Shown here in pieces: positions 7,778 through 15,893 of a stretch of 64,000 bases of DNA. Source of the stretch: EA-27 sp964396265 (GTDB lineage Archaea > Thermoplasmatota > Thermoplasmata > RBG-16-68-12 > EA-27); contig CAYNEM010000010.1 of the NCBI GenBank assembly GCA_964396265.1, positions 48,161 through 112,160 on the forward strand, in the 5' to 3' direction. A program made the position numbers and the translations under genes. The notes under the pieces were generated by a model. It ran no database searches. It was not told where the DNA came from and worked only from the letters and a program-made list of their open reading frames with translations. The number at the start of each line of letters is the position of its first letter. The stretch's first letter is position 1.

Positions 7778-9091
7778 CTACATCGCGCTACGAGTCACGT
7801 TCACCTTCGTCACCAACCCGTATGGTGCGATCGTGGGCACGCCGACCTCGCCCCACCACTGGACCTGCTCCGTCTTCTTGCTCAATCCCTTCACCCGCTT
7901 CCAGACGCCGAGCAGGTTGTCCGTGATCCGGATGTCCTTCCACACGCCGACGATCTCGCCCTTCTTGATGTGAAAGATGCCATCCCGCGGGATCGTCGAG
8001 AAGTCGCCCGTCACGTACGACTGATATCGCGTGTACCAGGTGTTCGTGAGCCAGAGTCCGTCGCGCACGTCCTGGAAGAGCTCGTCGCGCGTCCAATCGC
8101 CCTCCCGCAGGAGGAGCGCATGGGGCGACGGCGAGACGAGGCCCGCGTTCGCGGTTGTCTTCGTCTTGAACTTCTTGGCGGTGCTCGTGTTATGAAGGTA
8201 CGTCCTCAGAACGCCGTCCTGGACGATGGCCTTGCGCCTCACGGGCACTCCCTCCTCGTCGAACCGTCGACGCCCGAGGGTGTCCGCCGTCCCGTCGTCG
8301 GTCAGCGTGACGATCTTCGAGGCGACCTTCTTTCCGAGCTTGCCCCCGAGCGGAGAGAACCCGGCGGCCACCGAATACGCGGACGCACGGCCGCCAAGTT
8401 GGTCGATGAGCGAGCCGAAGATGAGCGGGTCGAAGACGACGTCGTACGCTCCTGCGGTCCCCGACTTCGGATTCTTCGCAAGTGCTGCAATCCTCCCCGC
8501 CTTGTGACCCGCGCCCTCCGGGTCGAACGCGGCCTTGCGGGACGCGCACGAGACGCCGTGGCCGGACGACTCCGGACCGGCGTGCGCGCGAATCGACAGG
8601 TAGAGCCCGACGGTCGCATCCCTCCCCGAGGCGCCGTTCGACGTGTTCAGGTACAACTCCTCATGGTACCGCCAGAAGGACCCCGCGGTCTCCTTCGCGC
8701 CCTCCGCGAGCGCGCCGCCGATCGCAGCCTCAACATCGTCGGATCCGTCCATCAGCTTCACGACCTTCGGGTCCGACGCAAGGCGTTGGTACTTGAACGG
8801 ACCCTTCGCGATGCCCGCGAACTCGGGGTTCGGTTGGGAGCCCTTGGCGATCTTCACGAGGCGACCGACCGTCTCCGGGATCTGCGCCAGGTCGGGGATC
8901 TCGCCGCCGACGATCCGTCCCTCGTAGTTCAGGAAGACGGAACCGGAGGTCTTCCGCCACTCGTTCGCGATGGCCGGCTCGTTCTGCGAGAACCGGATCT
9001 GGTAGTTGCGGTCCACGACGACACGCCCGACCGCGTCCTTCGCCCCGAACCCGAGCGCCGTCTTGACGATCTGTTCCGCGATGTCCTCCAC
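7778..9091 (-). CDS. TldE/PmbA-type metalloprotease subunit
   Basis: A 437-residue member of the TldD/PmbA (U62) family, non-catalytic partner type. It has the conserved N-terminal region (YQIRFSQNEPAIANEW), the middle E-A-A-I/GALAEGAKE helix, VVFDPLIFGSLIDQLGG, SKIVTLTDDG, GRRRFDEEGVPVRRK and YLHNTSTAKKFKTKTTANAG, with the C-terminal GDFSTIPRDGIFHIKKGEI. It lacks the HExxxH metal site found in its neighbour. TldD and TldE form a heterodimeric peptidase that degrades unfolded peptides. It starts 4 bases after tldD ends, so the two are translated from one message. Confidence 0.92.
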   Translation of the reverse strand: MEDIAEQIVKTALGFGAKDAVGRVVVDRNYQIRFSQNEPAIANEWRKTSGSVFLNYEGRIVGGEIPDLAQIPETVGRLVKIAKGSQPNPEFAGIAKGPFKYQRLASDPKVVKLMDGSDDVEAAIGGALAEGAKETAGSFWRYHEELYLNTSNGASGRDATVGLYLSIRAHAGPESSGHGVSCASRKAAFDPEGAGHKAGRIAALAKNPKSGTAGAYDVVFDPLIFGSLIDQLGGRASAYSVAAGFSPLGGKLGKKVASKIVTLTDDGTADTLGRRRFDEEGVPVRRKAIVQDGVLRTYLHNTSTAKKFKTKTTANAGLVSPSPHALLLREGDWTRDELFQDVRDGLWLTNTWYTRYQSYVTGDFSTIPRDGIFHIKKGEIVGVWKDIRITDNLLGVWKRVKGLSKKTEQVQWWGEVGVPTIAPYGLVTKVNVTRSAM

Positions 9092-9095
9092 CGGA

Positions 9096-10508
9096 TCACC
9101 TCAGGTAGACGTTGCGAAGGCGAATCGTCGGCCCCCCGAGCGCGGCGTCGAGCGCCTGTCCGGGATCGGACTTCCCGCACCACCCCGCATGGAACAGTTC
9201 GAGGTCCTTTCCCACCGCGTCGACCGCGGACCAGAACGCCTTCGTCGTCAGCTCCACGACGGTCCTCCGCACGGGGCCCTTGACCTCCCCGTTCTCGATG
9301 AGGTACGCCTCGCGGCCCACGTACTTGCCGTTCCACCGCTTGTCGTCGATGTTCCACTCCATGAACGACTTCATGTAGACACCGCGCTTGACCTCCTCGA
9401 TCATCTCCTCCGGCGTGTGGTCCTTGGGTTCGACGAACGTGTTCGCCATGCGCACGATCGCCTCGCGGTCGTAGTTCGTCGCACGCGCGGCCCCATTCGA
9501 GCGGGTGCCGAGCACGGCCGCCGTCTCACGATTCTGCAGGAACTCCGAGACCCTTCCCCGCTTGTACAGGTATCGACGACGCGCCTTGACCCCCTCGTCG
9601 TCGTAGCGGTAGAATGCGATGGCGTGCTCCATCGTCGGGTCGTCGACGACGTTCACGAGCCCGCTGCCGATCTTCATGCCGCCATCGTCCGGCGTGATGA
9701 ACGACTTCCCCGCCTGCGACGCCTCGCGACCGAGGATGCGATCCGCCTCCGTCGGATGCCCGCACGACTCGTGGCTCGCGATCCCCGACACTTGGGGCCC
9801 CGCGACGAGGTCCGTCTTGCCCTCGGGCGACTTCGTGCCGTGCTCCAGCGCGTTGATCGCGGTCTTGGCGGCCTCGAGGACGCGCTCGTGCGCGTTCACC
9901 TCCTTGAGGGCCTCCCAGCCACCGGACCAGCCATAGTTCTGGTTGCACTGCTCGACGTCCGAGCCCTTCATGAGCGTCAAGTGATAGTAAAGGCGAACGC
10001 GCGGGCTGTACGAATGGATCTTCGACCCCTCGCTGTTCGCGAAGTACTTCGAGATCCGGTTGTTGGTGCACAGGAAGAACCGTCCCGGGATCTTGTACTT
10101 CAGAGCGACCAGATCGCGGTCGATGCCCACAATCTCGTCCACGCGCTCCTCCACGGGCGTGTCCGCGAGCGGCCGCGCCTCGGGGACGGACCAGTCCGCC
10201 ACGACCGCGGGTTCCGGAGCGAACGTGATGGGCTTCTTTCGCCTCGCGCCCTTGGCGAGGGCAACGGCGCGGTCCACAATCTCGCGCACGTCGGACCTCG
10301 TGAGCATGTTCGTGGCAGCAAACCCGAGCGACCCGCGCGCGAGGACGCGCACCCCGATGCCCCGAGATTCCGTGAAGTCGAGGGCGTCGACGATGCCGCC
10401 CTTCACGATGAACTCCTCGTTCGTCTGCTCCTCGTAACGCGCCTCCGCGTATGTCGCACCCCTCGACCGAGCGCGGTCCACGGCGAAGTCGACGAGATCC
10501 GGGTCCAC
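9096..10508 (-). CDS. TldD metalloprotease (catalytic subunit)
   Basis: A 470-residue TldD-family peptidase. The catalytic zinc motif HESCGH (HExxxH) is followed by PTEADRILGREAS, and the C-terminal metal-binding region ends in the conserved G-W-C-G-K-x-D-P-G-Q segment. It partners TldE encoded just downstream. The start is placed at GTG 10508 (protein MDPDLVDFAVDRARSRG), not at the open codon at 10583: an AT-rich box at 10542-10550 on this strand would be the TATA element, and the family aligns from this point. The intergenic region is shared with srp19 on the other strand. Confidence 0.9.
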   Translation of the reverse strand: MDPDLVDFAVDRARSRGATYAEARYEEQTNEEFIVKGGIVDALDFTESRGIGVRVLARGSLGFAATNMLTRSDVREIVDRAVALAKGARRKKPITFAPEPAVVADWSVPEARPLADTPVEERVDEIVGIDRDLVALKYKIPGRFFLCTNNRISKYFANSEGSKIHSYSPRVRLYYHLTLMKGSDVEQCNQNYGWSGGWEALKEVNAHERVLEAAKTAINALEHGTKSPEGKTDLVAGPQVSGIASHESCGHPTEADRILGREASQAGKSFITPDDGGMKIGSGLVNVVDDPTMEHAIAFYRYDDEGVKARRRYLYKRGRVSEFLQNRETAAVLGTRSNGAARATNYDREAIVRMANTFVEPKDHTPEEMIEEVKRGVYMKSFMEWNIDDKRWNGKYVGREAYLIENGEVKGPVRRTVVELTTKAFWSAVDAVGKDLELFHAGWCGKSDPGQALDAALGGPTIRLRNVYLR

Positions 10509-10541
10509 GACCTTCCCCCGTGGCGGGAAGCGGGCGGCGCG

Positions 10542-10550
10542 AATAAAACT
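10542..10550. promoter_or_regulatory. AT-rich promoter box between tldD and srp19
   Basis: AATAAAACT on the plus strand, AGTTTTATT on the minus strand. It is about 35 bases upstream of GTG 10508 (tldD, minus) and about 55 bases upstream of ATG 10601 (srp19, plus), and is the only AT-rich block in the divergent gap. Confidence 0.5.
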
Positions 10551-10600
10551 ACCCCCGGCGGAAGGAAGGTTCAAGCCCCGCACCCATCTCCCGAGACCGC

Positions 10601-10903
10601 ATGGCCACGGAGAAACGGCACCTCGTGCTGTATCCCCTCTACTTCGACGCGGACCTCTCGCGGGACGGCGGGCGCCGCGTCCCGCGCAGGGTGGCCGTGC
10701 ATGGACCGACCGTCGAAGAGATCGCGCATGCGGCGGAGTCCCTCGGCCTCAAACCCAAGGTCGAGGAAGACCGGGCGCACCCGTCCGCTCCGTGGAACCG
10801 CCAGGGGCGCGTCCTCGTCAAGGCCGGTTACTTCAAGACGAGCGTGGTGCGGAAGGTCGCGGAGAAGATGAAGGACGCCCGGGCCCTCAAGGCGAAGGGT
10901 TAG
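10601..10903 (+). CDS. srp19: Signal recognition particle 19 kDa protein
   Basis: A 100-residue SRP19, which binds 7S RNA and helps load SRP54 in targeting of membrane and secreted proteins. It has the typical LVLYPLYFDADLSRDGGRR start, VPRRVAVHGPTVEEIAHAA, then LGLKPKVEEDRAHPSAPWN and GRVLVKAGYFKTSVVRKVA. Length matches archaeal SRP19. The stop codon TAG 10901-10903 overlaps the stop of the converging DUF211 gene by three bases. The many secreted proteins encoded in this window would use this pathway. Confidence 0.95.
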   Translation: MATEKRHLVLYPLYFDADLSRDGGRRVPRRVAVHGPTVEEIAHAAESLGLKPKVEEDRAHPSAPWNRQGRVLVKAGYFKTSVVRKVAEKMKDARALKAKG

Positions 10904-11193
10904 GCCTCCGGCGCCACGCCCTTCGCCGGCTCGACGAGCTTCCTGCCCGCGGACACGGAGTCGATCGAGTGGATCACGCCGCCAAGCTCGCGGATCGTGG
11001 CCTCCACCTTCGCGTAGTCGACGTTCGTCCCCTCCACGGCGATCTTGAGGCTCTCCGTCTCCTGGTCCACCTCGTCGACCGTGCAGTTCACGCCGGTCAC
11101 GCCGTGGAGGCTGGCGAGACGACGGGACAGCTCGACGATCGTCGGGTTGTGCGGTTTGAGGACGTCGAGCACGATTCTCTTGATGTCCGTCAA
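10900..11193 (-). CDS. DUF211 family protein
   Basis: A 97-residue protein of the archaeal DUF211 family, small ferredoxin-like proteins of unknown role that form oligomers in solved structures. Motifs are IKRIVLDVLKPHNPTIVEL, GVTGVNCTVDEVDQETESL, and the closing ELGGVIHSIDSVSAG. TTG 11193 is preferred as start because GAGG lies 6 bases upstream and the N-terminus then matches the family; an in-frame GTG at 11214 would add seven residues. A TTAAGG box at 11232-11238 may be the promoter. It overlaps the srp19 stop on the other strand. Confidence 0.88.
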   Translation of the reverse strand: MTDIKRIVLDVLKPHNPTIVELSRRLASLHGVTGVNCTVDEVDQETESLKIAVEGTNVDYAKVEATIRELGGVIHSIDSVSAGRKLVEPAKGVAPEA

Positions 11194-11252
11194 GGATAGC
11201 CTCGCGGGCGGCACCCATCGGGCGGTTCGCCCTTAAGGCTTTGGCGGCGGTT

Positions 11253-12146
11253 TTAAGTGAGGACTTCCGCTCCACCGCCCGCCACGATCATCGTGTGCTC
11301 GGCCTGGGCGACGATACCGTTCCCTACGTCGAGCAGGGACGGATACGTGTAGACGAGCCCCTGACGGAGCAGCCGCGCGATATGCGAGGGCGCCTTCTTG
11401 TCGAGGCGGTAGGCCCATCGTTCGGCGAACGGAAGACGGTTGAACCTCTCGTTCACCATCTGCAGGAACCGAGACGCGGAATCGGGGCGCACGTCGCGCA
11501 CGCGCATGACGCGGTAGATGTTGCCGGACTTCCGCCCGTCGACCTTGCCCGCACCGTTCGTCGAGAACGGCTCGATCGCGATGAGGTCTCCCTCCTCGAG
11601 CACGTCCTCGCCGTGGTCTCCCACGTTGGGGATCGACTTCCCCGCGTGGACGGTATACCGTTCGATCGAGTGACCGGTCAGGTTCGCGATGGGTTTGAAC
11701 CCGAAGGACTCGATCGTCCGCTCGATCGCCGCCCCGATCACACGGGTGGGCACCTTCGGACGCACGACCTCGATCGCTGCCGCCAACGCGGCCTCGGAGG
11801 CACGGATGAGCTCCGTCCAGTTCCGCGTCCCGATCTCGACCGTCGCCGCGGTGTCCGTCAGGTACCCGTCGACCTGCGCCCCGAGGTCAATCTTGACGAC
11901 GTCGCCCCTCCGTAGGGTGCGACTGTCCTTGTGCGTGGGCGAGTCGTGCGCCGCCACCTCGTTCACGGAGAGGCACGTCGGGAACGCCGGCGGGCACCCC
12001 TTCGCGCGCATGAAGTCCTCGATCCGGTCCACGCCCTCGAGGATCGTCATCCCCTCCCGAAGGATCTCCGCGCCGTGGCGGCGGGCCTCCCGGGAGACCT
12101 TTCCCGATCGGCGAAGCTTCTCAACGACGTCCGCCGACAATTCCAA
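11253..12146 (-). CDS. map: Methionine aminopeptidase, type II archaeal
   Basis: A 297-residue type II methionine aminopeptidase that removes the initiator Met from new proteins. Metal and active-site motifs are GDVVKIDLGAQVDGYLTDTA (two Asp), LTGHSIERYTVHAGKSIPN (His), IAIEPFSTNG (Glu) and AQAEHTMIV (Glu). FPTCLSVNEVAAHDSP matches the substrate His region. The start is TTG 12146 (or TTG 12140); a TATA-like GTTATACGG lies about 30 bases upstream on this strand, inside the preceding gene, and longer upstream frames only overlap that gene. It overlaps the 3' end of the Sua5-type gene by about 26 bases. Confidence 0.93.
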   Translation of the reverse strand: MELSADVVEKLRRSGKVSREARRHGAEILREGMTILEGVDRIEDFMRAKGCPPAFPTCLSVNEVAAHDSPTHKDSRTLRRGDVVKIDLGAQVDGYLTDTAATVEIGTRNWTELIRASEAALAAAIEVVRPKVPTRVIGAAIERTIESFGFKPIANLTGHSIERYTVHAGKSIPNVGDHGEDVLEEGDLIAIEPFSTNGAGKVDGRKSGNIYRVMRVRDVRPDSASRFLQMVNERFNRLPFAERWAYRLDKKAPSHIARLLRQGLVYTYPSLLDVGNGIVAQAEHTMIVAGGGAEVLT

Positions 12147-12741
12147 GGCGTTCCGCGGAAACCGCCCCTTCCCGTATAACCCTTGGCTCCGGCCCGGTGA
12201 GATCGACCACGGTGGACTCGCGGCCGACGGGACACGGCCCCGCGTCGATGTACAGGTCGACGGTCTCGCCGAGCTGCTCCGCGGCCTGCCACGCCTCGAG
12301 GGGGGCCGGCGTGCCGTGAACATTCGCGCTCGTGGCGGTGATCGGGCCGAATTGCTTTGCGAGTAGGAGCGCGACGGCGTGCTTCGGGACGCGGACCGCG
12401 ACCGTGTTCTCCGCGGACACGATCGCCTTGGGAGCCGAGGTGCTGGGGCGGAACAGAAGCGTGACGGGGCCGGGGAGCCAGGCGCGGCAGAGGCGCTCCG
12501 CCGCCGGCGAGATTGTCGCGAAGCTCTTCGCAGCCTCTAGGCTCGCCACGCACACCGACAGCGGCTGTCCTACGGGCCGCTTCTTGGCGGCGAAGATCCG
12601 ACGGACCGCGTCTGCGTTCGACGGGTCCGCGCCCAAGCCGTACACGGTGTCGGTTGGGTACACGACGAGCCCGCCCTCGCGGAGCACCTGCACGATGAGC
12701 TCGAGGGCCCCGGCGTCGAGGACGGCTCGCCCTTCGATCAT
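12121..12741 (-). CDS. Threonylcarbamoyl-AMP synthase (Sua5/YrdC/YwlC)
   Basis: A 206-residue enzyme that makes threonylcarbamoyl-adenylate, the first step of the universal t6A modification at tRNA position 37. Family motifs are GGLVVYPTDTVYGLGADP, IFAAKKRPVGQPLSV, WLPGPVTLLFRPS, VAVRVPKHAVA, PITATSANVHGTPAP and the C-terminal ESTVVDLTGPEPRVIREGA. It is the short form without the extra Sua5 domain. Start ATG 12741 fits the family; GTG 12762 is an alternative. Its end overlaps the methionine aminopeptidase start, but an internal TATA-like box suggests the aminopeptidase also has its own promoter. Confidence 0.93.
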   Translation of the reverse strand: MIEGRAVLDAGALELIVQVLREGGLVVYPTDTVYGLGADPSNADAVRRIFAAKKRPVGQPLSVCVASLEAAKSFATISPAAERLCRAWLPGPVTLLFRPSTSAPKAIVSAENTVAVRVPKHAVALLLAKQFGPITATSANVHGTPAPLEAWQAAEQLGETVDLYIDAGPCPVGRESTVVDLTGPEPRVIREGAVSAERLGIVGGRR

Positions 12742-12980
12742 GACCGCGCGCAGGAACCGCACGCGGGCGCAAGCGAGGCCATGGCTCTTGACCCTTCTGC
12801 CACTCCGCTCAGCCGGAGACGATGGCGCCGAGGACGGACGCGAACCGCGCGACCGTCACGACGAGGTGGACCTCCCACCATCGATTGAAGACGCGCTGCA
12901 TCGCCGGCTCGGGGAGGAGCGGGTCCGGGACGCGGCCTCCATGCCGCCAACGTCAAGAGGGGAGCCCCTCATCCCCTGGC

Positions 12981-13604
12981 GTGGCGGCGCCCGACGCAGC
13001 CCTCGCAACCGTTCCCACGCCCCTTCGCCTCCCTACGGGCACGATCCGCGCCGTCCTCGCCCTCCTTCTGTGCGCGACCCTATGGTATTGGACGCTGAGA
13101 CGGGCTGCGGATCCACCGCCCGTCCTCGTGAACTCCGCCCTGATCGTGGTCGCATTCTACTTCGGCGTCCGGAGCACTCCACCCGCGAGCCTTGCGCCGG
13201 CCGTGCAGACTCCGACGGCACCCGCGAAACCCCATCAGCCCATGTTCCTGCCCCGGGGTTCCGTCCGCACGGTGCTCGCCCTCGGCTTCTTCGGCGTGAT
13301 GGCGTACGTCGCCTACCGGGACGGGACGATCCCTCAGACGCTGCTACTCGTCTTCGAGATCATCGCCAGTTATGTGATCGGGTACGTGTTCTCAATCATC
13401 CTGCTCCGGCGGGCACGCGCGGGAAAGGGGCTCAGTCGAAGGGCGGCGGTGGTCCGCAACGTCATCTCGATTGCGACGATCGGGATTACCGCGGGCGTGT
13501 GCTGGGCCATCGTCGCAGAACGGTTCGACCTCGTGCCCGACTACCTCGAGAACGGCCTCGCGTGGACGGTCGCGTTCTATTTCGGGTCACGCCTCGTCGC
13601 GTAA
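12981..13604 (+). CDS. Multi-pass membrane protein with internal repeat
   Basis: An unrecognised 207-residue integral membrane protein. From GTG 12981 it has about six hydrophobic segments. The first half (LRLPTGTIRAVLALLLCA ... VVAFYFGVRS) resembles the second (FLPRGSVRTVLALGFFGVM ... VIGYVFSIIL), and the C-terminus repeats WTVAFYFGSRL. This suggests an internal duplication of a motif: P-x-G-(T/S)-(I/V)-R-(A/T)-V-L-A-L at the start of a helix and V-A-F-Y-F-G-x-R at the end. The upstream frame to 12822 is rich in rare Arg/Ser runs and is probably not translated. It converges on the aminotransferase gene, 1 base apart. Confidence 0.65.
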   Translation: MAAPDAALATVPTPLRLPTGTIRAVLALLLCATLWYWTLRRAADPPPVLVNSALIVVAFYFGVRSTPPASLAPAVQTPTAPAKPHQPMFLPRGSVRTVLALGFFGVMAYVAYRDGTIPQTLLLVFEIIASYVIGYVFSIILLRRARAGKGLSRRAAVVRNVISIATIGITAGVCWAIVAERFDLVPDYLENGLAWTVAFYFGSRLVA

Positions 13605-13605
13605 G

Positions 13606-14763
13606 TCACGCGGCCTTCGAAGCGATCTGCATCGCGCGGTCGACCGCCTCTTCCGTGTGCTTGACGCCCACCTTCCTCGCGTACCCTGCGAGCGCGGTGA
13701 GCATCGGCTGGACGAACTCCGGGGACGCCTGCGTGCCGAGGTGACCGATCCGGATCCCTTGGCCGCGCATGGGTCCGAGGGTGCCCGCGATCGAGATCGC
13801 GTGGTCCGCCATGAGCCGCTTGATGAGGTTCGCCGCGTCGATGCCCTTCGGCGGCCGGACACTCGACACGGTGTTCGAGGCGTACTTCTCGTCGGAGAAG
13901 AGGGAGAACCCGAGGCCCTGGAGGCCTTCCCGGTACGCGCGGCCGATGGTCGCGTGGCGGCGGACGCGCCGCTCCAGTCCCTCCTCGTGCAGGATCTGGA
14001 GCGCCCGGTGGAACGCGAACAGCACGTTCGAGGAGATCGTCGTCGGCTGCGGATGCCAGTCGCCCCACTCCTCCTTGATCTTCTCCCACGTGAAGAGGTT
14101 CAGGTACCAGCCCTCCGCGGTCGTCGGGTCCGCCTTCTCGAGGAGCCGGCGGGTCACCATGACGGGCGCGATGCCGGGGGCGGAGGCGAGGCACTTCTGG
14201 CTCGCGGCGAACGCGGTCTCGATCCCCCAGTCGTCGCACGGGAGAGCGATGCCGCCCAGGGAGGAGACCGCATCCCCGAGCACCCACGCGTCGTGGCTCG
14301 TCGCGACCTCGGCGAGCTCGCGGATCGGGTTCGTCATGCCCGTCGACGTCTCGTTGTGGACCACCGCCAGGCATGCGGCGCCCTTCTTCATGACTTTCTC
14401 CACCGCCGCCAGATCCGGCGGCTCCCCCCACTTCGCGGAGACGACGTCGACCTTTACGTGGTGAGTGCGGAGGACGTCGGCGCAACGCGCGCCGAAGAAG
14501 CCGTTGTCGATGATCGCGACGTGATCGCCGCGACGCAGGAGCGTGAACGCGATCGTCTCGATGCCCGCATGCCCCGGCCCCGCGATGGGGTACACCTCCG
14601 CGTTCTTGACCTGGAACAGGCGTTTGAGCATGTCCTCGATCTCGTGGTATTTCCGGACCCACTCGTCGCCGTAATGGGGCTGCGCGGGCTTCGCGAGCTC
14701 CTCCATGATGCGGGGGTCGATCGGGACAGGTCCTGGGATCATCATCCGCGGAGGCGCGCCCAT
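13606..14763 (-). CDS. Class V aminotransferase (alanine-glyoxylate/serine-pyruvate type)
   Basis: A 385-residue PLP-dependent class V aminotransferase. Motifs include MMIPGPVPIDPRIMEEL at the start, YPIAGPGHAGIETI, VVHNETSTGMTNPI, VLGDAVSSLGG (Asp that contacts PLP) and FAASQKCLASAPG, where the Lys forms the Schiff base. The likely reaction is transamination between alanine or serine and glyoxylate or pyruvate, but related archaeal enzymes use other acceptors, so the substrate is open. ATG 14763 lies about 30 bases after a clear TATA box at 14788-14796, so the message is probably leaderless; an internal ATG at 14745 is an alternative. Confidence 0.9.
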   Translation of the reverse strand: MGAPPRMMIPGPVPIDPRIMEELAKPAQPHYGDEWVRKYHEIEDMLKRLFQVKNAEVYPIAGPGHAGIETIAFTLLRRGDHVAIIDNGFFGARCADVLRTHHVKVDVVSAKWGEPPDLAAVEKVMKKGAACLAVVHNETSTGMTNPIRELAEVATSHDAWVLGDAVSSLGGIALPCDDWGIETAFAASQKCLASAPGIAPVMVTRRLLEKADPTTAEGWYLNLFTWEKIKEEWGDWHPQPTTISSNVLFAFHRALQILHEEGLERRVRRHATIGRAYREGLQGLGFSLFSDEKYASNTVSSVRPPKGIDAANLIKRLMADHAISIAGTLGPMRGQGIRIGHLGTQASPEFVQPMLTALAGYARKVGVKHTEEAVDRAMQIASKAA

Positions 14764-14787
14764 GGCGGCGGGCCGAACGGGCGTGGG

Positions 14788-14796
14788 CTATAAAGC
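14788..14796 (-). promoter_or_regulatory. TATA box of the aminotransferase gene
   Basis: GCTTTATAG on the minus strand, centred about 29 bases upstream of ATG 14763. This spacing predicts a leaderless transcript. The next gene upstream, radA, ends at 14840. Confidence 0.65.
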
Positions 14797-14839
14797 GATT
14801 GTGAAAGGACCGTACTTGCGTACGCCACGATGGGTTCGC

Positions 14840-15802
14840 TCAGTCGCGGATACCCTCTTCCAGGATGGAGAAGACGGCTTCCGCCTCCGGGAGGTTCGGG
14901 GAGTCCACGAGGCGTGCGATACGCTTCCCGCCTTTCGATTTCCGGAGGTAGATGCGGAACGTTGCGCTGTGCCCCACGATGTGGCCGCCGACCGGCCGCG
15001 TGGGGTCGCCGAAGAACGCGTCGGGCTTGGAGTGAACCTGGTTCGTCACGTACACGGCCGCGTTGTGCACATCGCCGAATCGCATGAGTTCGTGGATGTG
15101 CTTGTTCAGCAGCTGCTGTCGCTCCGCGAGGACGCCGCGTCCAATGTACTCCGCGCGGAAATGCGCCGTCAGGGAGTCCGCCACGAAAAGCCGGATGGGA
15201 AAGTCCTTCGCGAGCTCGTTCGCCTTGTCGACCAAGAGGATCTGATGGTGCGAATTGAACGCTCTCGCGACGTGGATCTTGCCGAGCACCTTGTCCAAGT
15301 CGAGGTCTAGCCCCGCACACATGTGCGCGACTCGCTCCGGACGGAACGTCGCTTCCGTGTCGATCCAGACCGTGTGGCCGTCGATGCCGCCCTCGTCCAC
15401 GGGGCGTGTAGCGTTCACCGCCAACTGGTGTGCGAGGTTACTCTTTCCCGACCCGAACTCGCCATAGCACTCGGTGATCGCCTGCGTCTCGACACCGCCT
15501 CCGAGCAGCTCGTCGAACGCCTTCGAGCCGGTCGTAAGCTTCGCGACGCTTTTCCGCCGCTCGAGGATCACGTCCCCCGTCTCGAACCCGCCGACGTCCG
15601 CAGCCCTGCGCGCCGCGACGATGATCTTTTCTGCCGCGCTCTCGCCGATCTCTGCGAGCTCAACGAGATCTCCGGGGGAGGCGACCGCAAGGGACATCAT
15701 ATCCGTGTATCCCGCTTCTTTCAGCTTCTCCGCGGTCGCGGGGCCCACCCCGGGGAGCTCCTCGATTGTCTTCGCTTCCATCTTCTTACCGTCTTCCGTC
15801 AC
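14840..15802 (-). CDS. radA: DNA repair and recombination protein RadA
   Basis: A 320-residue archaeal RecA/Rad51 recombinase that forms ATP-dependent filaments on single-stranded DNA. It has an N-terminal helix-hairpin-helix domain (ELPGVGPATAEKLKEAGY), Walker A GEFGSGKS, an acidic Walker B in IRLFVADSLTAHF, and the L2/C-terminal region QVHSKPDAFFGDPTRPVGGH. Length is normal. The first ATG (15802) adds MTEDGKK; an internal ATG at 15781 begins at MEAKTIEELPG and is also possible. It is divergent from the secreted-protein gene at 15894, with a gap of about 90 bases. Confidence 0.96.
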   Translation of the reverse strand: MTEDGKKMEAKTIEELPGVGPATAEKLKEAGYTDMMSLAVASPGDLVELAEIGESAAEKIIVAARRAADVGGFETGDVILERRKSVAKLTTGSKAFDELLGGGVETQAITECYGEFGSGKSNLAHQLAVNATRPVDEGGIDGHTVWIDTEATFRPERVAHMCAGLDLDLDKVLGKIHVARAFNSHHQILLVDKANELAKDFPIRLFVADSLTAHFRAEYIGRGVLAERQQLLNKHIHELMRFGDVHNAAVYVTNQVHSKPDAFFGDPTRPVGGHIVGHSATFRIYLRKSKGGKRIARLVDSPNLPEAEAVFSILEEGIRD

Positions 15803-15893
15803 GAGGTATCCCCGTCAAAGGGATTAGCCTGGGGTAGGTGAAAGTAACGGTTTGGTGGGTAGAGTTAAGCCCCATCCGTTCCATGCGAGGACG

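Noticed and set aside
10509..10583. N-terminal extension of TldD (25 codons)
   Set aside because: It would run over the AT-rich promoter box and does not match the family; GTG 10508 is a better start.
9006..10871. Plus-strand open frame of about 620 codons
   Set aside because: Antisense to tldD and tldE and overlapping srp19 in another frame; no family match.
13471..14793. Plus-strand open frame of about 440 codons
   Set aside because: Antisense to the class V aminotransferase, which has PLP-binding motifs on the minus strand.
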